Positions 13,411-21,477 of a stretch of 64,000 nt of DNA are shown piece after piece. Origin of the DNA: Physcomitrium patens. Lineage: Eukaryota > Streptophyta > Bryopsida > Funariales > Funariaceae. The stretch's first letter is position 1. Every line of letters begins with the position of its first letter. A model generated the notes under the pieces. That model was not told the origin of the DNA. It did not search any database and saw only the letters and a list, made by a program, of their open reading frames with translations. The position numbers and the translations under genes are program-made. The DNA lies in the NCBI RefSeq assembly GCF_000002425.4, contig NC_037267.1, positions 12,756,044 to 12,820,043 of the forward strand, read 5' to 3'.

Positions 13411-13710
13411 TTGCCACTTGTTGTGACATTCAGAACATTCAAACATCGTAGTCATTCCTTCATCAGCTGATCTCTTCTGAACATCGATGGACATTGTCTT
13501 CTTACTTTTGCATTTAGGACATTGCTGTGCACCTTCTTCTACAGGAGCCATTGACTCCTTCGAATCTGTATCAAAGAAGATGGTATTATTGATATCCTCA
13601 TAATAGTTGATGCTTGGTACCTTAATACCTCTTTTGATCATACATTCAACATTAAATTTGTACCACTTGATCATGTCTTTGTCACTACCTTCTGGATGGG
13701 AAGAGTTCAT
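13405..13710 (-). CDS. TFIIS-like transcription elongation factor, C-terminal zinc ribbon
   Basis: TFIIS stimulates cleavage of backtracked RNA by RNA polymerase, and NCLDVs encode their own. This 101-residue protein ends in a zinc ribbon, CPKC near residues 64-67 and CSECHNKW near 92-99. Between the cysteine pairs is RSADEGMTTMFE, which holds the acidic pair that reaches into the polymerase active site in TFIIS. The N-terminal part (WYKFNVECMIKRG) may be a remnant of the polymerase-binding domain. It is shorter than most viral TFIIS proteins (about 170-180 residues). Met-13 at 13674 is an alternative start that would overlap the divergent glycosylase start codon. No internal stop is seen. 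An RPB9-like identity is possible but the DE pair favours TFIIS. Confidence 0.85.
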   Translation of the reverse strand: MNSSHPEGSDKDMIKWYKFNVECMIKRGIKVPSINYYEDINNTIFFDTDSKESMAPVEEGAQQCPKCKSKKTMSIDVQKRSADEGMTTMFECSECHNKWQI

Positions 13711-14323
13711 TATCTCGATGGCAGATGAGCTGGATGAGATAGTTACTATCTTGAAGAGGGAAATGGATAATGGAGTTATAATATTTTCAGCACTGAATGA
13801 TGTATTAAGAGCTTTCTATGAAACACCATTAAGCGATGTAAGAGTGGTGATGCTTGGTCAGGAACCATACAAAGGTATTGGTAAGGCCAATGGGTTATCC
13901 TTCTCTGTCAATAAAGGATATCTAGTTCCTCCATCACTAACAAATATATTTAAAGAGATATCTGATGAAATAAAAAGCTTTCATATACCTCCTCATGGTG
14001 ATCTTACTAAATGGTGCAAGCAAGGTATACTGCTTTTAAACTCAGCATTAACAACTGAGAGTGGATCAAATAGGAGTCACGATACTCTATGGCAACGATT
14101 TACAAAGACGTGTATAAGATTATGTTCTGCAAAGGGAGGAGTAGTATTTGTTTTGTGGAGAAAGACTGCATCTACTTTTGATAAGGAGATTGATACATCA
14201 AAGAATATAATTCTTAAAGCAGCACATCCATCACCGTTTAGTGCAAACAAAGGATTCTTCGGTTGTAACCACTTCACGATTATAAACGATCTCTTGGATA
14301 CTCCCATCGATTGGAACCTATGA
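13673..14323 (+). CDS. UNG: Uracil-DNA glycosylase, family 1-like, with altered catalytic motif
   Basis: Uracil-DNA glycosylase removes uracil from DNA in base-excision repair; some NCLDVs encode one. From the ATG at 13673 the protein has 216 residues, about family size, and starts with the expected LPSGWEEF. The water-activating motif, normally GQDPYH, reads GQEPYK (residues 62-67), so the catalytic Asp is Glu and the His is Lys. The other motifs are conserved: LLLNSALT (120-127), HPSPFS (185-190) and GFFGCNHF (194-201). The frame is open further upstream to 13607, but the added residues lie antisense in the TFIIS-like gene and look non-coding. The stop overlaps the next start (ATGA at 14320). 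No internal stop is present. Activity is doubtful given the motif. Confidence 0.9.
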   Translation: MSLSLPSGWEEFIISMADELDEIVTILKREMDNGVIIFSALNDVLRAFYETPLSDVRVVMLGQEPYKGIGKANGLSFSVNKGYLVPPSLTNIFKEISDEIKSFHIPPHGDLTKWCKQGILLLNSALTTESGSNRSHDTLWQRFTKTCIRLCSAKGGVVFVLWRKTASTFDKEIDTSKNIILKAAHPSPFSANKGFFGCNHFTIINDLLDTPIDWNL

Positions 14324-14661
14324 ATATATCATCACTCGATGAGGAAGATGCTAGGAAATCATTGGATGTATTGCCATTCCCCATAAGGCACTTTAATATT
14401 GGTCCAGAGATGGCAAGGGCTGTTGAAAGGATACTATGTGGTATTGAAGCTCGTGATATGAACATAACGCTTCTTGTTGCTGCAGCTGTTGTATTAGCAA
14501 AGTATGGAGAAAGGATAGACATGCGATTCTCTATGCTCTGTAACGATGTCATCAGTGACATTGTTGATACTGATCCAAACATATTTGGTTCTAAGTTTTA
14601 TGATAAGACTACAATCAAAAAGAACATTCTTAGGTATTGCAGATTCATATTGTTTAAGTAA
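14320..14661 (+). CDS. Small viral protein of unknown function
   Basis: A 113-residue protein. I chose the ATG at 14320, which overlaps the glycosylase stop as ATGA; an in-frame ATG at 14311 would add three residues. The N-terminus is acidic (SSLDEEDARKSLDV), followed by a helical, alanine-rich stretch (ITLLVAAAVVLAKYG). The second half faintly recalls a cyclin-fold repeat of TFIIB-type factors, but I would not call it on that. It ends one base before the RPB5 start and so is part of a packed run of same-strand genes (UNG, this gene, RPB5). Confidence 0.6.
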   Translation: MNISSLDEEDARKSLDVLPFPIRHFNIGPEMARAVERILCGIEARDMNITLLVAAAVVLAKYGERIDMRFSMLCNDVISDIVDTDPNIFGSKFYDKTTIKKNILRYCRFILFK

Positions 14662-14662
14662 T

Positions 14663-15220
14663 ATGATTCGAGTTATAAAGGAGATGATACAAGATAGAGG
14701 ATATGTACCTAACGATAGTACTGTTGAGTCGGATGAAAGGATGGGCCCATATGCAGGACAAGAGAATGACCTTGTGGTACTATTGGTAGGAAACTTTGTA
14801 GATAAGAATCCCTTTGGAGCAAATACAAACGTTCTTACAAAGAAGGATATATCACACTTCACGCTTGAGTATTACAAATCTGTACAAGAGGACATCATAG
14901 AGTTTGCTACTATAATAGTAATGCCATCAAATACCCTTGATGCTTCTGTGTTCGAAGGTGATATATCTGTATATGGTACAACAATGTTTATTGAAGAAGA
15001 GCTTATGTTCAACCCTACATCTAATGTGCTTGTACCAAAGCACTATATTGCATCAAGTTCAGAACTACAAGAGATGAAAGAGAAAGGAATATCTCATGAT
15101 AGCCTACCAAAGATATATGCTGAAGATCGAATATGTAAGTGGTACGGATTTAAAAGAGGTGATATGATAAGAATAGAAAGAGATTACTGCAATGAAGTTT
15201 ACTACAGAATAGTAATATAA
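14663..15220 (+). CDS. RPB5: RNA polymerase subunit RPB5-like
   Basis: RPB5 is the shared eukaryotic RNA polymerase subunit (archaeal RpoH) at the lower jaw; NCLDVs with their own polymerase often encode it. The C-terminal 75 residues fit the conserved assembly domain: VPKHYIASSSELQEMKEKG, then LPKIYAEDRICKWYGFKRGD and IRIERDYCNEVYYRIVI at the end. The ATG at 14663 (MIRVIKEMIQDRGYV) matches the usual RPB5 N-terminus and gives 185 residues. The frame is open back to 14546, but that part lies over the preceding gene and is not RPB5-like. The TAA stop falls in the left arm of an AT hairpin. No internal stop is seen. Confidence 0.88.
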   Translation: MIRVIKEMIQDRGYVPNDSTVESDERMGPYAGQENDLVVLLVGNFVDKNPFGANTNVLTKKDISHFTLEYYKSVQEDIIEFATIIVMPSNTLDASVFEGDISVYGTTMFIEEELMFNPTSNVLVPKHYIASSSELQEMKEKGISHDSLPKIYAEDRICKWYGFKRGDMIRIERDYCNEVYYRIVI

Positions 15221-15277
15221 AAAAATAAAAAATATTGATGTAGAAAGATACTTTTTACACTGGTGTTATTTTTTTAT
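15217..15277 (+). terminator. AT-rich 12-bp inverted repeat after RPB5
   Basis: ATAAAAAAATAA (15217-15228) and TTATTTTTTTAT (15266-15277) are perfect reverse complements with a 37-base loop. The RPB5 stop codon lies in the left arm, and the right arm ends 14 bases before the next ATG. This is the same layout as at the RPB1 and polymerase B gene ends, so a 3'-end signal is likely. Confidence 0.55.
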
Positions 15278-15291
15278 GCTTATCAAGAGAC

Positions 15292-17391
15292 ATGGATTCT
15301 TATATGATGAAAGAGGTAACCTTAGTGTGGCGCATTAGCAATACAGATGGGAATACACTTTTTGATACTATATGTGTGTCTGAAGATGTGCCTCTTGTCG
15401 AAAGACATGTTGGTGACTATCAATGGTACAAGCACTTCTATCCTGCAATAGAAGTCGACAACACATTAAAAGGTAAAGATACACTTCTTATTACGTTCAT
15501 GATTCCAACTCTTAAAGACGATAGTAAAAAGACACCTATAAAAGCACAGTTTGACTTTAGCTCGGGCATAATGAAGATGAGACACGTATCATCATATGCT
15601 GTATCTGTTGTTGAGCTTGTTAGCATGATTAGTGCTACAATCTGTATTGATATACAACAAGATGTTGAAGTCACAAACATAGAGTTATCTGCTAACATAA
15701 CAGAAGAGAAGCCAGATTTAGAGCTACTATGTGATGTTGTAATGAACGAGCCTAGACTATGTGAGATCTTTTCATTAAGAGAAAAAACTCTTCCAATATC
15801 CATGAAAGTCAATTATTCTTTGTATGCTAAACTTGGAATAATAACATTCAAAAGAAGAGAAAGCAAGATTATCACAATATCAAATATTAAGAACGAAGAG
15901 CATATAGATGATATTATAAATCAGATTCTGTTTTTACTTAGTGTCTACAATGAGGTAAAAGATGAGTTTAACAAGTTATACAACTTCATAGTCGAAGAAG
16001 AGAAGGTATCTAAACATCGTACACGAACATTTGCTTTGAAAGAAGAAGTTCCAGAGTTGTTTGTATCTGGATATGCAAGAGAGTGCTCTATTAAATCAAT
16101 AATAATTACAGAACTAGAAGAGGAGAAGTACAAGTCTGAAGGAAGACCAACTATGAGATATTCCAAGGATGGTCCGTACTCAAGAGTATATGCTTGTGAC
16201 ATAGGACTATTTCCAGGACTTAGAAGAAACAGATTGCCTAATAAAGATATGTTTGAGTTTTTTCCTTGCTGTTATGCTACAGATTATCTTAAGAGACCAC
16301 AATCTAACTATTACAAATACGTGCATGATGTATTTGATGAAAAGAGAAGTCATAAGAAGATAATGCGATTTAAGCCACTGTATCCTTTAGAGGACGGCAT
16401 AGTTGATAAGGCTCCAAAGGAGCTTCAGGAGATGATGTGTTCAACGGATTTAACAAGAGTGGGTGTTAAGAAAGACAAGTCTTCTATACTGTACTGTATG
16501 CCCTACTATATTCCAAGAGAGAGCCTAAGCTTTCCTCCTCACATATGTCTTCAGGAGCTGTGGTATTTAACAGAGGAAGAAATACTTCTCAATGCTAGAG
16601 ATAGAGATATATTTCTTGATCCAACACTCTATTATAGAGCATTAGAACACATCTTTTCAACAAACATATATGTTCTTGATGTCTTTGATGACACAAGCGT
16701 AAGGATGTCTATACCATGTACTAAAGGACCATATATTTGGGAACATGAGTATGATCAATCTATCATCGTTTTGTGCTATAGAAACGTTTCTCCATATCCT
16801 CAATGCGAACTAGTAACAGGTCACTGGAATAATGCATTGAAGCAATTCAAGATGCAAATAACTATTTGTAAGGATGCACTAAAGCCCAAACAATTCATAA
16901 AACAAAAAATAAATAGAGATGGAAAATGTATATCTGTATTAACGAAGAGCGGATGGACTCGATGTCTCTAGAGACCATTGGAGGTAGAAAGAGTAGAAGC
17001 AGATGAGGTATCACAGTCTGCTTTAGTACATGCTCAAAGACTTAGAGCCTATTTTGTACATGACTTATATCTTATGTGTAGGCGGTGGAATGTAATTAAC
17101 ATTAGAATTGTTAGAGATGATGTCTTCTTTGTTCCCAAGAGAATGAGAGAGACGTTTTCTACAGCTACTAAGTTTGTGGAGTACTACTCATCCAGGTATC
17201 CTTTGTTGTTTAGTGGTGGTGTTCTTAGAGTTACTCGAGAGACATACAATAAGCTAAAGAGATGTTATGAACGTTCAACAATACTTCCTTTAGTAGTATC
17301 TTCGAACGAATTCACTAGAAGAAGGAATAACATGATTAGTATCATACGTGCTACGGATGATGAACAGGTAAAGATCGGTATCAGCAATTGA
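15292..17391 (+). pseudogene. Probable NCLDV early transcription factor large subunit (VETF-L/A7-like), one in-frame stop
   Basis: A long viral protein broken by TAG at 16969-16971 (codon 560). The same frame stays open to the TGA at 17389-17391, so the full frame is 700 codons, close to the roughly 700 residues of the poxvirus VETF large subunit. The best landmark is near residues 310-345: GLFPGLRRNRLPNKDMFEFF followed by PCCYATDYLKRP, which I associate with the VETF-L-like proteins of NCLDVs. Later come a segment around ALEHIFSTNIYVLDVF and a basic C-terminal part (VPKRMRETF, FTRRRNNM) after the stop. In poxviruses this subunit binds early promoters with a helicase-like partner. The neighbours are polymerase subunits. 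The family call is from memory of the pattern; an uncharacterised NCLDV core protein is the alternative. Confidence 0.6.
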
Positions 17392-17461
17392 GTTGCAAGG
17401 GAGTGGAGCTAGTCGGATATCATCATTGTATCAACATAGTGCTGGAGTAGATTTGTAAGCA

Positions 17462-19594
17462 ATGGAAGTATCATGTATGATATACGACTGGAGAGCTGGA
17501 GCAGATGATGAGAGAACTGTACTATATGGATTTGGGAATGCAATACAAGTTATAGATCAAATAGATGTTCTAAGGCCACTAATAATGTGTATGGATATAG
17601 AAGTATACTCATCTAATGCAAGTGCTATGTCAGATCCTTGCATAGAGAAAGATAGATTGTTTATGATATCTGTAGTATCTCAAAGGTACCTTATGCCTAG
17701 CACATCTAAGAAGTATATATTATATACTGGACAATGTAGTATAGATGTTGATGAGATAGACACAAGAGCATTCTCAACAGAAAGGAATTTAATAGAAGCT
17801 TATTTTTTTCTTATCAAGGAAATAAATCCAGATATTATAATTGGATATAATATATTCATGTTCGATTTTAAATATATAGATACTAGACTACGAAGAAAGC
17901 TTATTAACTTACCTTCAAGCTCCAGAGTGCAAGATATTGGCACTGAAAGGATCCATATTAACTGGAATAGTTCAGCGTACGGCTTTAATGACTATATAGT
18001 CATCGATCTACCAGGATGTACTGTTATAGACGTCTACCAATATGTTACGAAGGAGTATAAGCTACAAAGCTATAGCTTATCTTCTGTGTCAGAGAAGTTC
18101 ACTGGGAATAAGAAAGTAGATCTACCATACAAAGAGGTATTCAACTTATACGAGAAAGGGGACAAAGAGTCTATTGAGACTATTGCAAGATATTGTATAG
18201 TAGATTCATTGCTGACTATTGCATTGTTCGATAATATGAACATATGGGTTAGCGTGACAGAGATGTCAACTGTTGCAAGAACAAGAATTAGAGATCTCTA
18301 CACTAGAGGTCAACAAATAAGAGTAAAGTCTCAACTGTACAAAGAATGTTATGATAAGGGTGTTGTATTTGACAGAACAGATTCTCTACTTGAAGAGTTT
18401 GAGTACAAAGGAGCTATAATATCAAATCCTACTCCCGGACTCTATAAATGGTGTTCTTTACTTGACTTCTCAAGTTTATATCCTTCTGTTATAATAAGTC
18501 ATAACATATGCTATTCAACGTTTATTAAAAGAAACTCTGATCAACCTTACTTTACTATGCAAGTATCTGACAAGAAGTCTTACATGTTTGCTAAAGAGCC
18601 ATTATGATTAGTACCATCTCTATTAAAAATATTAATACTAAAGAGAAAGGAAGTTAAGATACAATCTAGTACAGCTATAGGAATAGAAAAGGTAGTTCTT
18701 GAAAGGAGACAACTTGCTCTAAAGATATCAGCTAATTCTGTGTATGGCTCATATGGGACTCGCAATTCTTCATACTTACAGTTTATAGAAGGTGCAGAGT
18801 CCACAACAACAAAAGGTAGATCTATGCTCATGCACGCATCAAGCATCATATCATCCAGATATCTAGTACAGCTGGTGTATGGTGATACCGACTCGTATAT
18901 GTTTACATCTGATACTGCTCAGGATTATGAATCTTGTAAAACATTAGCTGTACGTATATCTAATGAAGTATCAAAAGAGTTTCCTGCACCTGTAAAGCTT
19001 GAGTTTGAAGCTATATTTGAAACATTTCTTTTAATAACAAAGAAGAGATATATAGGACTTATAGCTGATGAACGTAAGATGATATACAAGGGAGTTGTTG
19101 TGACCAGAAGAGATAGTTGCATATTCCTCAAGCATATGTATTCGTCAGTAGTAGAGATGATTATGAACTCGTCATCGCATGAGCACATAACGGAGTTTGT
19201 TAGAGCTGAGCTGTTGTCTCTAGTAAGAGGTCATATCCCTTTGGAAAGCTTAGTAATCACAAAGACATTAGGAAAAGGATATTCTAGTGCTAGTACACCT
19301 TTGCTAGTGTATAGCAATAGATTGAAAGACCTAGGTGTTGAAGCAAAGCCTGGTGATAAACTTGATTTCGTATTTGTTAAGACCAAAGAAGAATTTAAGC
19401 TGCAAGGGTACAAAATGTGTCCACCTCACTTAGTATTACCTCACAATCTTGAAATAGATTACTTATACTATATCGAGACTCATATATCTAATCCCATTGA
19501 TCAAATCCTACAGCTGTTAGGACAGAAGTCTTTAGTGAGGGAATTCGCTAGTACTATTAAAGGCTTAGCTATGACAGGAATTAACTCTTACTAA
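17462..19594 (+). pseudogene. polB: Family B DNA polymerase, one in-frame stop
   Basis: This is the replicative DNA polymerase with 3'-5' proofreading. Visible motifs: ExoI MCMDIEVYS (D45, E47), ExoII NPDIIIGYNIFMFDF, ExoIII YCIVDSLL (D248), motif A LLDFSSLYPSV (D335), motif B KISANSVYGSYG (from K421), motif C VYGDTDSYMF (D475, D477), then the thumb-side TKTLGKGYSS. All catalytic acidic residues are present. TGA at 18605-18607 (codon 382) interrupts the frame between motifs A and B; the frame continues without shift to TAA at 19592-19594. At 710 residues it is shorter than most NCLDV polymerases (about 900-1200). An in-frame TAA sits 6 bases before the ATG, and the usual N-terminal domain before ExoI is almost absent. 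The stop lies in a 16-bp palindrome. Confidence 0.95.
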
Positions 19595-19608
19595 AAAAAT
19601 ATTTTTTT
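19593..19608. terminator. AT palindrome between convergent polB and FEN1-like genes
   Basis: AAAAAAATATTTTTTT is a perfect 16-bp palindrome. It contains the last two bases of the polB stop codon and lies 11 bases from the FEN1-like stop on the other strand. Same position and composition as the two other hairpins at gene ends in this island. Confidence 0.5.
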
Positions 19609-19619
19609 TGATACATAGA

Positions 19620-20564
19620 TTACAATATCTTGATTAAACATTCTAACATATCAAACTCTTCATTAGCTTTAATCGAGAACCATCTTACTTTGTGCTTTAA
19701 GTATGTGCAATTATATATTTGTCTTAGCCTGTTGATGCTAAGTTCTCTTTTGTTGTATTACTTAGTGCTCTCTAGCTTTCCATGACTTTGTATCTCAGCA
19801 AGAGCTGTCTTGGGTCCTACCTTGCTGATTTTCTTATTATAGTCTGTACCCATTAGAATGCATATGTCTATTGCTTGGAAGTGGTCTATGTTGAAATGAC
19901 TATATATACTCTGTAGTGTTATAACATCTGCGTATCCTTCTACCATATCAATGTCCTTTATTAGATAAGGACATCCAAATAGCAAGCTATCATAGTCACT
20001 ACTTAGTACAGCATCTACTTCTCTGCTTTGGCACATACGAGCACATGTAACATCTGCTTCGTATTCTCCTACTGCACATACATCAAGAGATGTAGGAGCT
20101 TCTGATGTGCTCAACTCTATACATTCAAAGAGTGCGTCATAGTACTGCTTTGCATTTCCTTTGTTTGATGTATCATGCTGGAATATCCTTCTCATCGTTG
20201 CTAATGTTTCTTTTGCTCCCATATGTTTTCTTGATCGTCTTTCCATCTCTAATTGTTTTTCAGGAAACATCTTTCCATCGAATACAAAGACACAATAGAA
20301 CTCATCTCTTAGGATTTCCATTGCTTTATTTATTGTGTCAATACAGTATGAACCATACTCTGCTCTTTCGAACTCCTCATGATGTAGTACATCGTTAGCT
20401 TCCTTTAAAGAGAATTTCTTTTTTATACGATGACGTATAGCACACTTGGACATAATGAACATCAAAGCATTAACATCAACAGCAATCTTCATGCGTTCTA
20501 TTTTGTATAAGGGCACCATTTGTATCAAAGGAGATAACAATGTTGAGATACCAACTGGAGACAT
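19620..20564 (-). pseudogene. FEN1: FEN1/XPG-family 5' nuclease, one in-frame stop
   Basis: A structure-specific 5' flap endonuclease, used in Okazaki-fragment processing and repair. From the ATG at 20564 (MSPVGISTLL, close to the usual MGIxGLxxLL start) the N-domain shows IAVDVNALMF and VFVFDGKMFPEK. The I-domain shows GEYEADVTCA, VLSSDYDSLLFG and a helix-hairpin-helix DICILMGTDYNKKISKVGPK. TAA at 19758-19760 (codon 269) interrupts, but the frame continues with a plausible FEN1-like tail (KVRWFSIKANEEFDML) to TAA at 19620-19622, giving 315 codons. The frame extends upstream to 20633, but those residues lack family features. It is convergent with polB. Confidence 0.88.
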
Positions 20565-20686
20565 GATAGTTCTAGTATTATAATTTCTTACCAATGTAGT
20601 GAGCTGAAATGTCTTTATGCTTATTGCAGCCAATAATGATATTGTATCAATATAAACATAACAGCGAGATTATTACGTATGCCAAA

Positions 20687-20992
20687 ATGGCAAAGCTAAT
20701 TGCAAGAAATGCTGTAAAAGAATATCTCGAGATCAACACTGGACTATCAGGCAAGGATCTCGAAAAAGGTGCTAGTATCATTCTAGTTTATTTGAAACTG
20801 GGTATGATCAAGACAGACGATGTGGAATTTGAAAAGGATAAAATAAAGATTATACGAAAGATATGTGTTAAGGACAACAATGTTCTTCTTGTAGGCAAGA
20901 AAGGATCATCTTCGCCTCCTTTCACTACGGCATCAACTACTATAAGAGTAGAAACTCCACCAGAGAAATTGAAAAGATTATTGGAGCTGTGA
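20687..20992 (+). CDS. Small viral protein of unknown function
   Basis: A 101-residue basic protein from the ATG at 20687 (MAKLIARNAVKEYLE), divergent from the FEN1-like gene 122 bp away. The frame opens at 20609 without a convincing earlier start. The first half looks helical (GKDLEKGASIILVYLKLGM); the last third is Ser/Thr/Pro-rich (KKGSSSPPFTTASTT), probably disordered. No family recognised. No internal stop. Confidence 0.55.
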   Translation: MAKLIARNAVKEYLEINTGLSGKDLEKGASIILVYLKLGMIKTDDVEFEKDKIKIIRKICVKDNNVLLVGKKGSSSPPFTTASTTIRVETPPEKLKRLLEL

Positions 20993-21084
20993 TGGTCTAG
21001 TTACATATTCCTATGCTCCTATGTCCATAGTCTATATGATATATACGATATTGTTGTCTTGTTGTTTTGTTTAACATACATACT

Positions 21085-21477
21085 ATGGCTTCAAAGTTCT
21101 TTAGCTCCTTCCAAGTCAAGGCCGATGCTTTGAAGAAGGGTGCAACAAGATGGGCAGATGATGCAGGGGAGGATCATCATCCTTTGTCACAGGCCTTTAT
21201 GCATAGTGGTACTCAGCTACATAAATGCGAAGTATCTTCTGACGAGGACGATGTGGAACCACTAAGGATGAGGTTTGATGCAATGCCATTCAAGCCAAGT
21301 AGCAAAGTAGACTCACAAAGTTCATCGTCTGTGTTTGCTAATAGACCTATAGGTGCTCTCTTACGACCTAATAATCAGAAGGATGTGCAAGCTTCTGCAC
21401 TTAAGTCTAGCACTTTTAGTGTCAGACCTAAAGCATCAGAGGCTACTTTTTTTTTTTTTTATGAGGCCAAGAACTAA
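21085..21477 (+). CDS. Viral protein of unknown function, cut by the right island edge
   Basis: From the ATG at 21085 (MASKFFSSFQVKADALKKG) the protein is polar and probably disordered, with an acidic patch SSDEDDVEPL and Ser-rich stretches. The second copy of the 33-bp repeat lies in frame at 21396-21428 (reading SALKSSTFSVRP), where it looks native to this gene. After about 21447 the frame enters a run of 15 T residues (a Phe run) and ends at 21477, in sequence I cannot assign to virus or host. The true C-terminus is probably lost. An earlier in-frame ATG at 21067 is possible. Confidence 0.5.
   Translation: MASKFFSSFQVKADALKKGATRWADDAGEDHHPLSQAFMHSGTQLHKCEVSSDEDDVEPLRMRFDAMPFKPSSKVDSQSSSSVFANRPIGALLRPNNQKDVQASALKSSTFSVRPKASEATFFFFYEAKN
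21396..21428 (+). repeat. 33-bp direct repeat, right edge of viral island
   Basis: Identical over 33 bases to 9287-9319 and in the same orientation. This is probably the source copy, because it reads in frame within the gene starting at 21085. Confidence 0.95.

Larger units (their letters stand above)
9287..21462. other. Endogenous NCLDV (giant-virus-related) island
   Basis: This 12-kb block is GC-richer than its flanks and densely coding, with eleven genes. Eight are recognisable: RPB2, RPB1, RPB5, TFIIS-like, uracil-DNA glycosylase, VETF-L-like factor, DNA polymerase B and a FEN1/XPG nuclease. I saw no introns. Genes abut or overlap by a few bases as in viral genomes, unlike plant genes. 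There is no capsid, packaging ATPase or primase-helicase gene, so this is one fragment of a larger genome. Decayed retrotransposons flank it on both sides. In-frame stops in four genes and truncation of RPB2 show that it is not functional as a set. The left edge is sharp at the 33-bp repeat; the right edge lies between 21428 and about 21505. Confidence 0.9.

Noticed and set aside
11439-20564. A reassigned stop codon as explanation for the interrupted viral genes
   Set aside because: All three stop codons occur internally and also end genes, so no single reassignment fits.
9287-21462. Bacterial or phage origin of the island
   Set aside because: RPB5, TFIIS-like and eukaryote-type RPB1/RPB2 with PolB and FEN1 fit NCLDVs; no ribosome-binding sites or phage structural genes.
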